From Vibrio sp. 10N (GTDB taxonomy: Bacteria > Pseudomonadota > Gammaproteobacteria > Enterobacterales > Vibrionaceae), in assembly GCF_036245475.1 (NCBI RefSeq), contig NZ_BTPM01000002.1, positions 1,612,001-1,676,000 of the forward strand: a stretch of DNA of 64,000 nucleotides. Reading direction: 5' to 3'. Position numbers and translations under genes: made by a program. Of the stretch, positions 38,493 to 47,551 are shown in pieces. How positions within the stretch are numbered: the stretch's first letter is position 1; the number at the start of each line of letters is the position of its first letter. Below the pieces are notes generated by a model. The model did no database searches, was not told where the DNA came from, and saw nothing but the letters and a program-made list of their open reading frames with translations.

Positions 38493-38945
38493 TTAGTGAT
38501 GTTTATGATGCTTCATGCCTGACATAACTTTTTTCACCGGCACGGTTAGGACTTTCACTTCACCATTGGCAAAGGTCAGCTCAACATTAATGGTGTCCCC
38601 TTCTTTCATAGGCGCTTTTACATCTAATAGCATCACGTGCAGGCTGCCAGGCTTAAGGATGGTTTTACCATTGGCTGGAATGTCGATGGTGTTCACTTGG
38701 CGCATCTTCATGACGTCACCTTCTTTGATGACATCGTGAAGCTCAACCACGCTTGACGCTTGTGAGCTTGCGCTGACAATAGTGCGGACTTCATTGCCGG
38801 TATTTTCAATGGTGCCAAATACGGCGCTGGTTGTGGCATTTGGTGGTGTCGCGCGTGCGTACACGTCATTCACATCGATAGCGGCTTGCGCCATCGAAAG
38901 AGGAGCTAGGGCGATTGCAGATAGAAGGAGTTTGTTGAGCTTCAT
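38493..38945 (-). CDS. Periplasmic copper chaperone, PCuAC family
   Basis: This 150-aa exported protein delivers Cu(I) to the CuA/CuB centres of cytochrome c oxidase, usually with SCO proteins. It starts at ATG 38945, with GGA seven bases upstream, and has a clear signal peptide (KLNKLLLSAIALAPLSMAQA, cleaved near residue 21). The PCuAC copper ligands are visible: His in VELHDVIKEG, Met residues in VMKMRQ, and His-Val-Met in GSLHVMLL. The C-terminus is Met/His-rich (MSGMKHHKHH) and may bind extra copper. It is third in an operon with the SCO protein and an unknown membrane protein. Confidence 0.9.
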   Translation of the reverse strand: MKLNKLLLSAIALAPLSMAQAAIDVNDVYARATPPNATTSAVFGTIENTGNEVRTIVSASSQASSVVELHDVIKEGDVMKMRQVNTIDIPANGKTILKPGSLHVMLLDVKAPMKEGDTINVELTFANGEVKVLTVPVKKVMSGMKHHKHH

Positions 38946-38955
38946 GGTTAATTCC

Positions 38956-39030
38956 ATTGTTATAAGTGCATTGTTATAGGTGTATTGTTTATAAATATAG
39001 CGTTGCTTATCCTTGCTTATCCTTGCTTAT
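38956..39030. repeat. Two short tandem repeats between the PCuAC and SCO genes
   Basis: Three copies of a 14-bp unit, ATTGTTATAAGTGC and variants, run from 38956 to 38997. Immediately after come three copies of a 10-bp unit (CGTTGCTTAT, then CCTTGCTTAT twice) at 39001-39030. The 10-bp repeat overlaps the last codons and the stop of the SCO gene. Copy-number change could alter the SCO stop or the spacing to the PCuAC gene. Confidence 0.8.
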
Positions 39031-39628
39031 TAACGCGATGAATCGCTTCAATAATAGGAGCAGGATTGAGCGTGTGCGGCACTTTCTCAATAAGCGTGCC
39101 GTCCGGGCTTAGGAAATAGAAGTACGAACTGTGGTCGAGGGTATAGCCAAGCTTAGAGTCCTCAAGTTCTGTTTTACGGAAGATCACACCATACTTATGA
39201 GCAAGTGGTTTGGTGACTTCCAACGGCGCAGATAAGCCTTCAATCATTGGGTGAAAATAGTGGGCGTACTCGGCAGAGGCTTCCGCAGCGTCACGCTCAG
39301 GGTCGAGAGAAACAAACATAGGTCTTAACGTGGCTTGGGTTTCATCATCGACCTGATTCAACGCGCCAGCTAGCATCGCCAATGAGGTTGGGCAGACATC
39401 AGGGCAGCGAGTAAAACCAAAGTAGACCACACGCGTGCGCGGATCTGTTTGGTCGAAGATTTCAACAGGTGCACCATTTTCTCCATACAAAACGGACTCA
39501 GAGACTTTTTTAAGCTGTGCCAACTCTTGCGCTTGTTGCTCTTGTAGTTTTTGGTTGTCAATGTAAAGCTTGCTACCCACGCCAAGGCCAAAGGCGACAA
39601 CCAGTAGTGCAATCCATTTTTTGTTCAT
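39017..39628 (-). CDS. SCO1/SenC-family copper-binding protein
   Basis: This 203-aa thioredoxin-fold protein is anchored in the inner membrane by an N-terminal helix (KWIALLVVAFGLGVGSKLYI) and faces the periplasm. The copper-binding motif CPDVC is at residues 75-79, and the third ligand His166 is in LDHSSYFYFL. It acts in the assembly of the CuA site of cytochrome c oxidase or in redox signalling. Its ATG overlaps the stop of the upstream gene as ATGA, so the two are translationally coupled. The gene next downstream encodes the PCuAC chaperone. Confidence 0.93.
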   Translation of the reverse strand: MNKKWIALLVVAFGLGVGSKLYIDNQKLQEQQAQELAQLKKVSESVLYGENGAPVEIFDQTDPRTRVVYFGFTRCPDVCPTSLAMLAGALNQVDDETQATLRPMFVSLDPERDAAEASAEYAHYFHPMIEGLSAPLEVTKPLAHKYGVIFRKTELEDSKLGYTLDHSSYFYFLSPDGTLIEKVPHTLNPAPIIEAIHRVNKQG

Positions 39629-40086
39629 CGTGCGCTCATCCTCAGTGCTGCTTTGATGTCAGTACTGCCGTCAGAAACAGTGCCATACCAAGTCATACGT
39701 TCTTCAGCGCAAACCGGTAAAATAATTTCACCTTGATAGACGTCGGGTTTGATCATCTCAAGCTGATACTTGGCGACGCCCATGTCCATCTCCTTGCCTT
39801 CCAAAGAAACGGTTAAAAACTTCGCATTGGCATTTGGCCAAAATACATCGACCTTAATCGGCGTCAGCGGCGTGACACGGTGCGTGTCGAGCTTAACTTT
39901 TACGCCTTGCTGCTCGCAAACCTCGTCAGAGAGCATGCAATAGTCATTCAAATCTATCTCTGCGTTTGGCGCCTGTTTAAACGCTGATGGCAAATAGAAG
40001 CCAGCGCCCAGCGCTGCCGCAACAAGGAGAATTTTTAATTTGCTGTTCAAGGTGATGTTAACCCATAGAAGAATTGGTAACCGCAT
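39625..40086 (-). CDS. Conserved membrane-anchored protein of the copper operon, unknown function
   Basis: This is a predicted 153-aa protein with one hydrophobic N-terminal segment (LKILLVAAALGAGFYLPSAF), the rest presumably periplasmic. The exposed part has three Cys (YCMLSDEVCEQQG and PVCAEERMTW) and a beta-rich pattern such as VKVDVFWPNA. I do not recognise a family. The start is uncertain: ATG 40086 is preceded closely by TTAGG, ATG 40101 has no ribosome-binding site, and a TTG at 40050 is also possible. The frame stays open upstream to 40347, but that part overlaps repeat DNA and is not protein-like. The ATGA overlap with the SCO gene ties it to copper handling. Confidence 0.6.
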   Translation of the reverse strand: MRLPILLWVNITLNSKLKILLVAAALGAGFYLPSAFKQAPNAEIDLNDYCMLSDEVCEQQGVKVKLDTHRVTPLTPIKVDVFWPNANAKFLTVSLEGKEMDMGVAKYQLEMIKPDVYQGEIILPVCAEERMTWYGTVSDGSTDIKAALRMSAR

Positions 40087-40342
40087 CCTAACATATTCCA
40101 TATCGGCATCTGTGCGGTAGTCCAAATTTTTGCTGCTTGTTAAATGACTTAGACCCACCCTCGAGATGTCAATATTATGATAAGTACAGGCTTTACTGTG
40201 TATCAAATCTAGCTTTGAGAATTGAAGGCCAGCAAGCATTGACCCTTCATAGATGTGAAGGCATCTAAAAACAATGCCTAGTGCTTCAATGGTTTGGTGT
40301 TGATGAGTCCAAACCAACTCATGCCTACAAGCTACTATTACC

Positions 40343-40513
40343 GTCATCCCCTTGAAAAAGGGGATCTCATGCGGCGCGTCGCGAATTTAATTCACCTGAC
40401 TTAGTTGAATGTTTTCAGTTAGCTACACGCGGCAGGAGATCCTCACTTTCGTTAGGATGACGGCTACTTGGGGCATGTTCAATACGAACGGACCTAGACT
40501 ATTTTTGTCCAGA
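40343..40513 (+). repeat. REP/MITE-like repeat, copy 1
   Basis: A 119-bp core (40343-40461) begins GTCATCC and ends GGATGAC. At its left end CCCCTTGAAAAAGGGG can form a hairpin. At its right end CCTCACTTTCGTTAGG forms a second hairpin. The following 52 bases (to 40513) are also shared with copy 2. No reading frame in it looks coding. Confidence 0.85.
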
Positions 40514-40583
40514 ACCGTGCTGGCTGGGGTATGTAACACGAAACTGCCCCATTTCGCGCTTCCTCCCCCCCAAAAAAATCACT

Positions 40584-40754
40584 GTCATCCCCTTGAAAAA
40601 GGGGATCTCATGCGGCGCGTCGCGAAGCTGAATTACGTGACTTAGTCGAATATTTTCAGTCAATTACACGCGGTAAGAGATCCTCACTTTCGTGAGGATG
40701 ACGGCTACGTGGGGCATGTTAAAAACGAGCGGACGTAGACTATTTATGTCCAAA
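40584..40754 (+). repeat. REP/MITE-like repeat, copy 2
   Basis: Same orientation and exactly 241 bases after copy 1. Its core (40584-40702) is also 119 bp and has the same GTCATCC/GGATGAC ends. Its right hairpin, CCTCACTTTCGTGAGG, is intact, whereas copy 1 has one change. The shared part extends to about 40754. The gap between the copies contains a C7-A7 stretch (40565-40578). Confidence 0.85.
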
Positions 40755-40804
40755 AATGAGCCAGACCTAAATATGTCTCTGCTACCAATATCAAGAGCGA
40801 ATTT

Positions 40805-43093
40805 TCAGTCCCTTGGGGCGCAATCACCCTCCGCCAGAATATGATAAATCCGAGACCCAAAATCACCGATATGTCGAGTACGCTCGGTAATCTCCACCCC
40901 CATAAACTGATTGTTTAGTGGTAAGCCAACACTGGCGAGTTGGTCGCCATAGAGCTGATACAGTTCGCTGTTAACAAGCGTGTCGGTGGTTTCAATCTCT
41001 TCGCTGTATTGCGCTCTAGAGCGGACGGTAAATGCTAACTCTGGGTTTAACGCGGGCAGTTTGATGGTTTCTAGCTCGCCGCTACTTTGCTGCAGCTTTT
41101 GGTAGTAGCCGAGCAGGGCTTCGCTGCCCTCGTCATTAACCACCAACCAGGTGGTGATGTTGCCTTCAAATGGGGAAGACAGACGGTAAAAGCGGCCAAA
41201 TTGAAGTAGTTGTCGGTGCTGTTTATAGAACGCGATTTGCTCCACCACTGCTTGGGTTTCTTGCTCGGTGAGCTGAGTGATGTCGAGTTGATAGCCGAAG
41301 TTTCCGAAGGCAGCGACATTAAAGCGTGTTTCAAGCGGTGTGCGGCGCAGAACTTGGTGCGATGGTTTCGCGGCGACGTGCGCGCTCATGGACGACAACG
41401 GATAACACAGAGAAGTACCGTGCTGGATGTTCAAGCGCTCAATGGCATCAGTGTTGTCACTCGTCCAGGTCTGCGGCATGTAGTTGAGCATGCCGAGATC
41501 AAAGCGATTGCCGCCGCTAGAACAAGACTCAAATAGAATGTTCGGGAAGGCCTTTGTCAGCCGACTCAGTAAGTCATACAGTCCAAGTACGTAGCGGTGA
41601 TTAAAGGAAGCTTGCTCTTTTTCTGATAAGGAGTGAGCGTAGCTATCACTAAAATTTCGGTTGTGATCCCATTTTACATAATCCACTTTGGCACGGGTAA
41701 ATACATCACTGAGTTTCTCGAATAGATAATCAATCACTTCCGGGTTGGCCATATCGAGTACTAGCTGATTTCGACCTAATGAAGGCGTACGCTCGGGATG
41801 TGCAATCGCCCATTCAGGGTGCGCGCGAAATAGCTCGCTGTCAGGTGAGACCATTTCTGGTTCGACCCAAATACCAAACTTAAGTCCATACTCTTTCACG
41901 GTCTCACTGATTCGTGCGATACCACCCACAAGTTTTGGGTTGTCAAAATAGTCGCCAAGGCTGGTGGTGTCGTCATCGCGTTTACCAAACCAGCCATCAT
42001 CAAGTACGAATAGCTCGACACCAATAGACTTGGCTTTTTGTGCGATGGCATCCAGTTTGTCGTAATCAAAATCGAAGTAGGTTGCTTCCCAGTTGTTCAC
42101 TTGGATAGGACGTTCTACGCCGCGCCACTGCTCAGAAATAACATGTAGGTTGATGAACTGGTGCATTTGCTGGCTCATACGGTTCAAGCCGCTAGCAGAG
42201 TAGGTGAGAGCGATCTCTGGCGTGGTAAATCGCGCTCCTGATTCCAACTCCCAACGGAAATCAAAGTCATTAATGCCAGTCATGACCCGCGTTTGGTTGT
42301 ACGGGGAGACTTCAGCCACCGATAGGTGGTTGCCACTGTACATCAGCCCAAACCCGTAGCAGGCGCCAAGATGTTCATTGGTCTCTTTCCTCGCTAGGGC
42401 AATAAACGGGTTGTGGTTGGCGCTGCTCACCCCTTTTTTGGAATCTATTTGAACCGTGCCTTTTTCCAGCCCTTGGCGCGCGATTTGTGCCTCTTTGATC
42501 CATTTGCCTTGCAGGTGAATCAGATCCCAGCTCTCGTCAGCAAAATCGACGCAGCTACTGAGTGCGCGCAGAAGTTGCACGGGCTGATTGGCTTGATTTC
42601 GCACTACTAGATGGCGAGTGATGACGTCCGATTGGCTAAAGACTGAGTAGTGAACGTCTACCTCAAGTTTGGTAACGGGGTCGACCAAGGTAACGACTAG
42701 GTGCTGACTATCTGGCTCGGCGCTTGATGACGGTAGACCCTTGAGTTCGGGTTTGCTGTTTAGTAGTTGGTGCGATTGGTAGTGTAAATCGGTAACACGT
42801 GAGCCGTCGGCATACTCAACATGCAAAAGCGGGCTTCGGTAGTCCCCTTTGCCAAAGGTAGGGACTTCGAGCCTGAAGGTATTTAAGGTTTGCCCCGGTA
42901 CGTCCGCATAGTCTGTTGAGGAGCCTAATTTGCCCTGATATAGATGCTCTAGGGCATCGAAATGAGGTCGGTGGGTGAGCCTATCACCATAGTGAAGGTG
43001 GATAAGGTGGCCGGTGCTCGTGACCTTAATTAAATAGCTGGAGCGTTTGGTTTGAAGGTGAAACTCTAATCCTTGGTCATTAATCGAAATCAT
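40805..43093 (-). CDS. Alpha-galactosidase, glycoside hydrolase family 36
   Basis: This 762-aa enzyme releases terminal alpha-galactose from melibiose, raffinose-type sugars or galactolipid fragments. An N-terminal beta-sandwich (to about 320) precedes the catalytic (beta/alpha)8 barrel. The barrel carries FVLDDGWFGKRDDD, the nucleophile Asp476 in YVKWDHNRN, and the acid/base Asp546 in TWTSDNTDA. SCSSGGNRFD is also typical. These positions match bacterial GH36 enzymes of about 730-750 aa. No signal peptide is present, so it works in the cytoplasm on imported sugars. It lies just downstream of galR in the same direction. Confidence 0.93.
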   Translation of the reverse strand: MISINDQGLEFHLQTKRSSYLIKVTSTGHLIHLHYGDRLTHRPHFDALEHLYQGKLGSSTDYADVPGQTLNTFRLEVPTFGKGDYRSPLLHVEYADGSRVTDLHYQSHQLLNSKPELKGLPSSSAEPDSQHLVVTLVDPVTKLEVDVHYSVFSQSDVITRHLVVRNQANQPVQLLRALSSCVDFADESWDLIHLQGKWIKEAQIARQGLEKGTVQIDSKKGVSSANHNPFIALARKETNEHLGACYGFGLMYSGNHLSVAEVSPYNQTRVMTGINDFDFRWELESGARFTTPEIALTYSASGLNRMSQQMHQFINLHVISEQWRGVERPIQVNNWEATYFDFDYDKLDAIAQKAKSIGVELFVLDDGWFGKRDDDTTSLGDYFDNPKLVGGIARISETVKEYGLKFGIWVEPEMVSPDSELFRAHPEWAIAHPERTPSLGRNQLVLDMANPEVIDYLFEKLSDVFTRAKVDYVKWDHNRNFSDSYAHSLSEKEQASFNHRYVLGLYDLLSRLTKAFPNILFESCSSGGNRFDLGMLNYMPQTWTSDNTDAIERLNIQHGTSLCYPLSSMSAHVAAKPSHQVLRRTPLETRFNVAAFGNFGYQLDITQLTEQETQAVVEQIAFYKQHRQLLQFGRFYRLSSPFEGNITTWLVVNDEGSEALLGYYQKLQQSSGELETIKLPALNPELAFTVRSRAQYSEEIETTDTLVNSELYQLYGDQLASVGLPLNNQFMGVEITERTRHIGDFGSRIYHILAEGDCAPRD

Positions 43094-43125
43094 TTAACCA
43101 CCTATTGAGGAAGAGCGCGCTTTGG

Positions 43126-44124
43126 CTAGCGCGCGAATACAGATTTACGTTGGACAAGTGTTGGCGTAAACACAATTGGGTCATCTTCGATGGCATCGCC
43201 GCGAGACAGCAGTAATGCTAACCGAGCGGCACGTTCGGCCATCATTGCGATTGGGTAGCGCACGGTTGTGAGGTGTGGGTGCACAAAGCGGGCGATTAAG
43301 CCGTCATCGAAACCAATAACAGAAATGTCTTTAGGTACCGAAATGGCATTATTTTCAAGCGCTTGAATTGCGCCTGCAGCCATATAATCGTTGTAGGTGA
43401 CCACCGCAGTAATATCTAACGATTTAGACAGTAAATTGGTCATGGCGAGTTCGCCGCCATCACTGCTTGGATCACCCGCTTCAATGTAGTTTTTGGAAAG
43501 TAGAATGCCGTGATCTTCTAGCGCCGTTCGATAGCCTTTGATGCGCTGATGGGTATCTTCAATGTCTTGGGAAGAAGCAATGCAGGCAATGTTGCGATGA
43601 CCGGATTTAATTAGATGCAATGTAGCAAGATAAGCGCCGCGCTCATTGTCGAGTGAAATGCAGCGCGATTCGATTTCTGGAATAAAGCGGTTAATGATGA
43701 CCAGCCCTTTCACTTCTTTGGCATAGTTGATGAGCTCTTCATCACTGAGCCCTTTTGCGTGCAGAATAATCGCCTCGCAGCGGCTATTAATGAGTAGCTC
43801 TAAGGCGTGGCGCTCGTCGTCGGCATTGTGATAGCCATTGCCGATCAGGATGTGCTTGCCCGCTTCTCTGGCAACTTGATCCACCGATTTGATTAAGGTG
43901 CCAAAAAACGGATCTGAGACATCAGAAACCACGACGCCGATGGTGTTGGTGCTTTGGCTGACCAGCGCTCTCGCTGCCGCATTGGGGCGATAGCCCAACT
44001 TTTTCATCGCCGCAGACACTGAGTCTATTGAAGACTGACTGGCTTTAGGCGATTTATTAATAACACGAGACACTGTGGCAACAGAGACTCCTGCTTCTTT
44101 AGCGACATCTTTTATGGTTGCCAT
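43126..44124 (-). CDS. galR: LacI-family repressor GalR/GalS
   Basis: This 332-aa repressor is very similar to E. coli GalR/GalS from the first residue: MATIKDVAKEAGVSVATVSR, VINKSPKAS, and DVSDPFFGTLIKSV with LIGNGYHNADDERHA. The N-terminal LacI helix-turn-helix and hinge are followed by the periplasmic-binding-protein-like effector domain. It should respond to galactose and repress galactoside genes. Two good GalR-type operators lie in the window, one in the msmK/permease divergent promoter and one upstream of galT. It lies between the alpha-galactosidase gene and the ABC ATPase gene, all on the minus strand. Confidence 0.93.
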   Translation of the reverse strand: MATIKDVAKEAGVSVATVSRVINKSPKASQSSIDSVSAAMKKLGYRPNAAARALVSQSTNTIGVVVSDVSDPFFGTLIKSVDQVAREAGKHILIGNGYHNADDERHALELLINSRCEAIILHAKGLSDEELINYAKEVKGLVIINRFIPEIESRCISLDNERGAYLATLHLIKSGHRNIACIASSQDIEDTHQRIKGYRTALEDHGILLSKNYIEAGDPSSDGGELAMTNLLSKSLDITAVVTYNDYMAAGAIQALENNAISVPKDISVIGFDDGLIARFVHPHLTTVRYPIAMMAERAARLALLLSRGDAIEDDPIVFTPTLVQRKSVFAR

Positions 44125-44262
44125 GGGGCACCTTTTGCATAGGAACTATTACGATGGCGAGTATTAAAACTCGTTTGATCTCAGAGTTCAATTTGTATGT
44201 TTAACAGTTCGTTGTGAGTATTTGAATCAGGTTTTGTTTTCAAAGCTCACTCGCATTGTTTG

Positions 44263-45351
44263 CTATAAAGTCACTCGTTGACCCTCGGCATCAAACAGAT
44301 GAACATCGTCATAGCTGCAGCTAATGGCGACTTGCTCAAACTTGTTTACAGCCTGATCGCCCGGTAGGTGAACTTTGAAGCCATCGACGCCAGAAGCTTG
44401 GCCAAACAAATACGTGCTGTTGCCTAGCCTTTCGATGACTTCACTTTGGAATTCGAATCTAACCGGATTGTCGTGATTAAGCGTAAGGTGTTCTGGTCTG
44501 ACACCTAAAGTAAGTGCATCACCGGCTTTTGGCGCTTGATCTGCGGTTCTTGGCAATGTGAATTGCTCGCCTTTCGCGGTTTTAACCGTAATATCTTGCT
44601 CGCTTACTTGCTCAACATGAGCAGGAATGAAGTTCATTTTTGGGGAGCCAATAAAGCCTGCCACAAACTCATTTTGTGGTGAGTGATACAGCTCCAGTGG
44701 GCTACCCACTTGCTCTACTTGACCATCCCGCAGTACCACAATTTTATCGGCTAGAGTCATCGCTTCCACTTGGTCATGGGTGACGTAAATCATTGTGTTG
44801 GCAAGGTCTTGGTGCAGCTTGGCGATCTGCAAACGCATATCGACGCGAAGCTCGGCATCAAGGTTGGAAAGTGGCTCATCGAACAAAAAGACCTTTGGAT
44901 TGCGTACTATCGCACGACCAATCGCAACACGCTGCCTTTGACCACCAGAGAGCTCTTTGGGTTTGCGCTTGAGAAGGTGTTCGAGTTGCAATGTCTTGGC
45001 GGCATTTTGCACTTGTTTATGGATGTACTCTTTAGGGTGATTATTCATCTTGAGGCCAAAACCCATGTTCTCTTCAACCGTCATGTGCGGGTAGAGAGCG
45101 TAGGACTGAAACACCATCGCCACCCCGCGCTCGGCAGGATCGACGTCGTTTACTTTTTCCTCATTGATGAAGATCTCGCCGTCACTGATCTCTTCTAAAC
45201 CGGCGACTAGGCGTAGCAATGTCGACTTGCCGCAGCCCGATGGACCAACAAACACCACAAATTCGCCATCGTTAATGTCGAGATCGACGCCGTGAATGGT
45301 TTGTACCTTGCCATAGCGTTTGATGACTTGGTTTAAGCGGATGTCAGCCAT
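44263..45351 (-). CDS. Sugar ABC transporter ATP-binding protein (MalK/MsmK/UgpC type)
   Basis: This 362-aa ATPase powers a carbohydrate importer. It has Walker A GPSGCGKST (36-44), the signature LSGGQRQRVAIGRA, Walker B VFLFDEPLSNLDA and the switch histidine in YVTHDQ. A C-terminal OB-type regulatory domain (about 235-362) is typical of MalK-like subunits. GAGGAG lies 5 bases before the ATG. The permeases and binding protein are divergently transcribed to the right, so this subunit and the importer share one intergenic control region containing a GalR operator. Confidence 0.93.
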   Translation of the reverse strand: MADIRLNQVIKRYGKVQTIHGVDLDINDGEFVVFVGPSGCGKSTLLRLVAGLEEISDGEIFINEEKVNDVDPAERGVAMVFQSYALYPHMTVEENMGFGLKMNNHPKEYIHKQVQNAAKTLQLEHLLKRKPKELSGGQRQRVAIGRAIVRNPKVFLFDEPLSNLDAELRVDMRLQIAKLHQDLANTMIYVTHDQVEAMTLADKIVVLRDGQVEQVGSPLELYHSPQNEFVAGFIGSPKMNFIPAHVEQVSEQDITVKTAKGEQFTLPRTADQAPKAGDALTLGVRPEHLTLNHDNPVRFEFQSEVIERLGNSTYLFGQASGVDGFKVHLPGDQAVNKFEQVAISCSYDDVHLFDAEGQRVTL

Positions 45352-45467
45352 AAGAACTCCTCGTTATGCAGACAAGTGGCAGCATGAATATGCGTCAATG
45401 CCAGTTTTTTTGAATACCATGACCATACGCGCTAATTGGCAACTTGTTAGCTGTCAAACCAAGAATA

Positions 45468-45483
45468 GTTGATCACGATCATA
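45468..45483. promoter_or_regulatory. Possible CRP site in the divergent galactoside promoter
   Basis: GTTGA-N6-TCATA matches the CRP half-sites TGTGA and TCACA only in part (3/5 and 4/5). Its position, 28 bases before the GalR operator, is sensible for a catabolite-controlled promoter. Confidence 0.35.
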
Positions 45484-45510
45484 AATTGTTAACGACTTTG
45501 ATTGAAAACT

Positions 45511-45526
45511 GTGGAAACGTTTACAG
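45511..45526. promoter_or_regulatory. GalR operator between the ABC ATPase and permease genes
   Basis: GTGGAAACGTTTACAG fits the known GalR/GalS consensus GTGKAANCGNTTVCAC at all but the last base. It lies in the divergent promoter region and could control both the importer operon and the minus-strand ATPase-galR-alpha-galactosidase genes. Confidence 0.8.
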
Positions 45527-45678
45527 TTTTTATTTTGACCAGTACAACATTTCACCATGTTGGCTAATATTCGAGTGTATTTTCACTAAAACCCATCTAA
45601 AACAGTGCTTATTGTTGATAATTTCAGAAATTCTGACTGTTAACAATATGTTGCGATGGGGTAGGGAGTCACCTTGAA

Positions 45679-46599
45679 ATGGAACAATCTGTGAAAACGG
45701 TATACCCACAAAATCAGCTACCGTCACAGCGACGCAAAAGTCGTATTAATACCCAAGTCGCGCCATGGATATTTTTGGCGCCAGCTATCCTAATTTTTGC
45801 TGTTTACGTCATCTATCCAATTCTGGACAGTATTTGGCTGAGCTTTTATGAATGGGATGGATTGGGTGAAAAAACATGGGTGGGTCTCGACAATTATCGA
45901 GAGCTTTTTGACTCAGAAGCCTTCTATACCTCGCTTAAAAATAACTTTTTGTGGTTGGTGTTCTTTATGTTGGCACCACCCATTGGATTGGCTATTGCGC
46001 TCTTTCTCAATCAACAAGTAAGAGGAATTCGCGTAGTTAAATCTCTGTTTTTCTTCCCTTTCGTTATCTCTCAAGTGGTGGTCGGCCTCGTCTTTGCTTG
46101 GTTCTATGACCCTTCTTTTGGTCTGTTTAACATCGTACTTGGCTTTTTCGATATTGAAGCTATTGCGATTTTGTCCAACGAAGATTACGTGACCTACGGG
46201 ATCATTGCCGCTGGTCTGTGGCCACAGATTTCCTATTGCATGATCTTGTATCTCACAGGTTTGAATAACCTGGATCCAGAGCAGTTGGAAGCTGCGCGCC
46301 TTGATGGTGCCAAGAAACTGCGCATGCTTTGGTACGTGGTGTTACCTCAGCTTCGTCCAGCGACGTTTATCGCTATCGTGGTTACGGTCATCGGCGCACT
46401 TCGTTCGTTTGACCTCGTGGCGACCATGACTGCGGGTGGCCCGTGGGGGAGCTCATCAGTGCTCGCTTATCAAATGTACGAAGAATCAATATTCAACTAC
46501 CGCATGGGTTATGGCGCCTCGGTATCGGTTGTTCTGTTTCTGATTATGGATATCTACATCGCTTACTTCTTGTGGCGAATGCTAAGGAGTGAAAAATAA
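45679..46599 (+). CDS. Sugar ABC transporter permease (MalF/UgpA type)
   Basis: This 306-aa inner-membrane protein has six predicted helices, the first being APWIFLAPAILIFAVYVIYP. The cytoplasmic EAA loop, which docks with the ATPase, is EAARLDGAKKLRMLWYVVLP. It is the first gene of the importer operon, followed by the second permease with a TAATG overlap. The family imports disaccharides or other oligosaccharides. Given the adjacent alpha- and beta-galactosidases, galactosides are the likely substrate. Regulation by GalR is suggested by the operator 150 bases upstream. Confidence 0.92.
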   Translation: MEQSVKTVYPQNQLPSQRRKSRINTQVAPWIFLAPAILIFAVYVIYPILDSIWLSFYEWDGLGEKTWVGLDNYRELFDSEAFYTSLKNNFLWLVFFMLAPPIGLAIALFLNQQVRGIRVVKSLFFFPFVISQVVVGLVFAWFYDPSFGLFNIVLGFFDIEAIAILSNEDYVTYGIIAAGLWPQISYCMILYLTGLNNLDPEQLEAARLDGAKKLRMLWYVVLPQLRPATFIAIVVTVIGALRSFDLVATMTAGGPWGSSSVLAYQMYEESIFNYRMGYGASVSVVLFLIMDIYIAYFLWRMLRSEK

Positions 46600-47450
46600 T
46601 GTACCCACAACCGATAGAAAAATCTGGACGCTTTACCAATATCAGCTATCGAGTGGCGCTGCCTATTTCGATTGTGATGTGGCTGTTGCCGCTTATTGCG
46701 GTGATGATGACCTCGATTCGTTCAATGGAAGACATCAACAAAGGTAATTACTGGGGCTGGCCGAGTGATATCCAGTTTGTTGAAAACTACACGCAAGTGT
46801 TCACGGCAACGCCGATGGGGCAGTATCTGCTGAATAGTTTGATCATCACGTTGCCCGCAGTTGCAGGCGCGGTGGCGCTGTCTACGTTGGCAGGGTTTGC
46901 GCTCGCGAAGTATAACTTCAAGGCCAATATTTGGATTTTTGCGATGTTCATTGCAGGTAACTTCGTTCCGTTCCAAATCCTGATGATTCCAGTGCGCGAT
47001 CTCACCATTACCTTTGGTCTTTATGATACGCATTGGGCGCTTATCTTCTTCCACGTCGCCTTCCAAGCCGGCTTTTGTACCCTGTTTATGCGCAACTTTA
47101 TTGTCGGCATCCCCGATGCCTTGATTGAGGCGGCGCGCGTTGAGGGTGTGAGTGAAATGAAAATCTTCTGGCACGTGGTGTTGCCGCTTGTCAGACCGGC
47201 ATTGGCCGCATTGTCTGTATTGGTATTTACCTTTATTTGGAATGACTACTTTTGGGCGCTGGTTTTAGTGCAAAGCGATGAAGTGCGCCCCGTAACGGCA
47301 GGATTGAGTGCATTGAAAGGGCAGTGGTTGGCGTCATGGCAGTTTATATCTGCTGGTGCCGTCGTCGCTGCAATTCCTCCAGTGGTGCTGTTCTTTACCA
47401 TGCAGCGTCACTTTATTGCTGGTCTAACGTTGGGAGCAACCAAAGGTTAA
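46599..47450 (+). CDS. Sugar ABC transporter permease (MalG/UgpE type)
   Basis: This 283-aa partner permease completes the membrane channel of the importer. Six helices are visible, starting with RVALPISIVMWLLPLIAVMM, and the EAA loop is EAARVEGVSEMKIFWHVVLP. Its ATG overlaps the stop of the first permease by one base, so synthesis is coupled. The binding-protein gene follows after about 100 bases. Confidence 0.92.
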   Translation: MYPQPIEKSGRFTNISYRVALPISIVMWLLPLIAVMMTSIRSMEDINKGNYWGWPSDIQFVENYTQVFTATPMGQYLLNSLIITLPAVAGAVALSTLAGFALAKYNFKANIWIFAMFIAGNFVPFQILMIPVRDLTITFGLYDTHWALIFFHVAFQAGFCTLFMRNFIVGIPDALIEAARVEGVSEMKIFWHVVLPLVRPALAALSVLVFTFIWNDYFWALVLVQSDEVRPVTAGLSALKGQWLASWQFISAGAVVAAIPPVVLFFTMQRHFIAGLTLGATKG

Positions 47451-47551
47451 CCCCGATTTAGCCGCACAATCAGTGCTGGTTGGCGACGACCAGCAAGCTA
47501 TAACGATAACAAATGGAGCCTGAGCGCAAGCTCGACAATAAGGATCTTACT

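Noticed and set aside
40087..40347. N-terminal extension of the copper-operon membrane protein
   Set aside because: It runs into the REP-like repeat and has no hydrophobic or domain-like pattern; it probably reflects chance open frame.
40409..40645. A 78-codon plus-strand frame between the copper and galactoside loci
   Set aside because: It is made almost wholly of the two repeat copies and their spacer.
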